Assembly: GCA_036387415.1 (NCBI GenBank)
Contig: DASVTU010000032.1
Span: forward strand, 1 to 64,000
DNA length: 64,000 nucleotides
Reading direction: 5' to 3'
DNA from: DASVTU01 sp036387415
GTDB lineage: Bacteria; Acidobacteriota; Blastocatellia; Pyrinomonadales; Pyrinomonadaceae
The notes below the pieces were generated by a model, which was not told the DNA's origin, searched no databases, and saw only the letters and a program-made list of their open reading frames with translations. Below are positions 63,841 through 64,000 of the stretch, in pieces (within the stretch, counting starts at the first letter, position 1; each line of letters begins with the position of its first letter). Both the position numbers and the translations under genes were made by a program.

Positions 63841-64000
63841 AAAACCTATGCTACGGGCGCGTGCGCTTTATGGCAAACGACGCGACATGCCTGAGCGTCT
63901 GCACACGTTAGCAATGTCGCCGCCGAAGCCGCAGATGGCGATGGTCGGATTGTGGCCGAACATCGAAAGCAATCAGTCTGCAAACGCCTGCACCACGAAG

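Overview
The window looks like a chromosomal segment of a GC-rich bacterium, most probably an Acidobacteriota (Blastocatellia-like). This is inferred from the gene families: a small ECF sigma factor followed by a giant Ser/Thr kinase with PD40, TolB-N and TPR modules; several long secreted repeat proteins (SBBP, carboxypeptidase-regulatory-like, HYR, PxKF, PD40, DUF4214); S9 peptidases and GMC dehydrogenases. I see no rRNA, tRNA, CRISPR array, insertion sequence, integrase or phage gene. The first gene is cut by the left edge.

Layout. (1) 1-7994: the C-terminal bulk of a giant LamG/Ig/multicopper oxidase (MofA-like), then a GMC flavoprotein overlapping a small subunit of the gluconate-2-dehydrogenase subunit 3 type. 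(2) 8018-16158, minus: a metallo-beta-lactamase-fold hydrolase, a cytosolic gluzincin peptidase and a 1549-residue surface protein ending in HYR and PxKF domains. (3) 16519-20849, plus: a purple-acid-phosphatase-like enzyme, an SGNH hydrolase, a three-zinc-ribbon metzincin and a HEAT-repeat protein with a histone-H1-like lysine tail. Between the first two lies a possible cytochrome c gene remnant. (4) 21083-25906, minus: S9 peptidase, DinB-like protein, and a beta-lactamase-fold hydrolase with an inserted SnoaL/DUF4440 domain. (5) 26151-29816: two secreted proteins of unknown function around a 2OG-oxygenase-like protein. (6) 30121-36483: ECF sigma factor, chimeric kinase, and a 51-residue membrane protein on the other strand. 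(7) 36679-48492, minus: an SBBP/12-repeat surface protein, a 12-blade PD40/Calx-beta/DUF4214 protein and a 7TM SpoIIE phosphatase. (8) 48963-52768: a Cys-rich exported protein, an MltF-like lytic transglycosylase and a tail-to-tail lysozyme-fold-like protein. (9) 52975-59432: a cupin gene, two convergent asparagine-synthetase-like genes, and an operon joining the second of these to a membrane protein and to a zinc-ribbon/membrane/Toprim-like protein. (10) 59775-63840: a secreted PPC/Ig/Fn3 protein, a DisA_N-like (DACNV-type) nucleotide-domain protein and a NiCoT-family Ni/Co transporter.

How the genes may work together. The GMC enzyme and its small subunit form a clear oxidoreductase pair. 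The sigma factor and kinase form a regulatory locus of a type common in Acidobacteriota. The best candidate for an undescribed system is region 9: two amide-forming ATP-pyrophosphatase enzymes without a recognisable lasso precursor, leader peptidase or RRE gene, but tied to a membrane protein and a Spo11/TopoVI-A-like Toprim protein with an altered active site. Secondary candidates are the zinc-ribbon/metzincin with its HEAT/H1-tail partner, and the kinase that carries two TolB-N/TPR modules either side of its membrane segment. All family assignments come from motif reading by eye and were not checked by database search.
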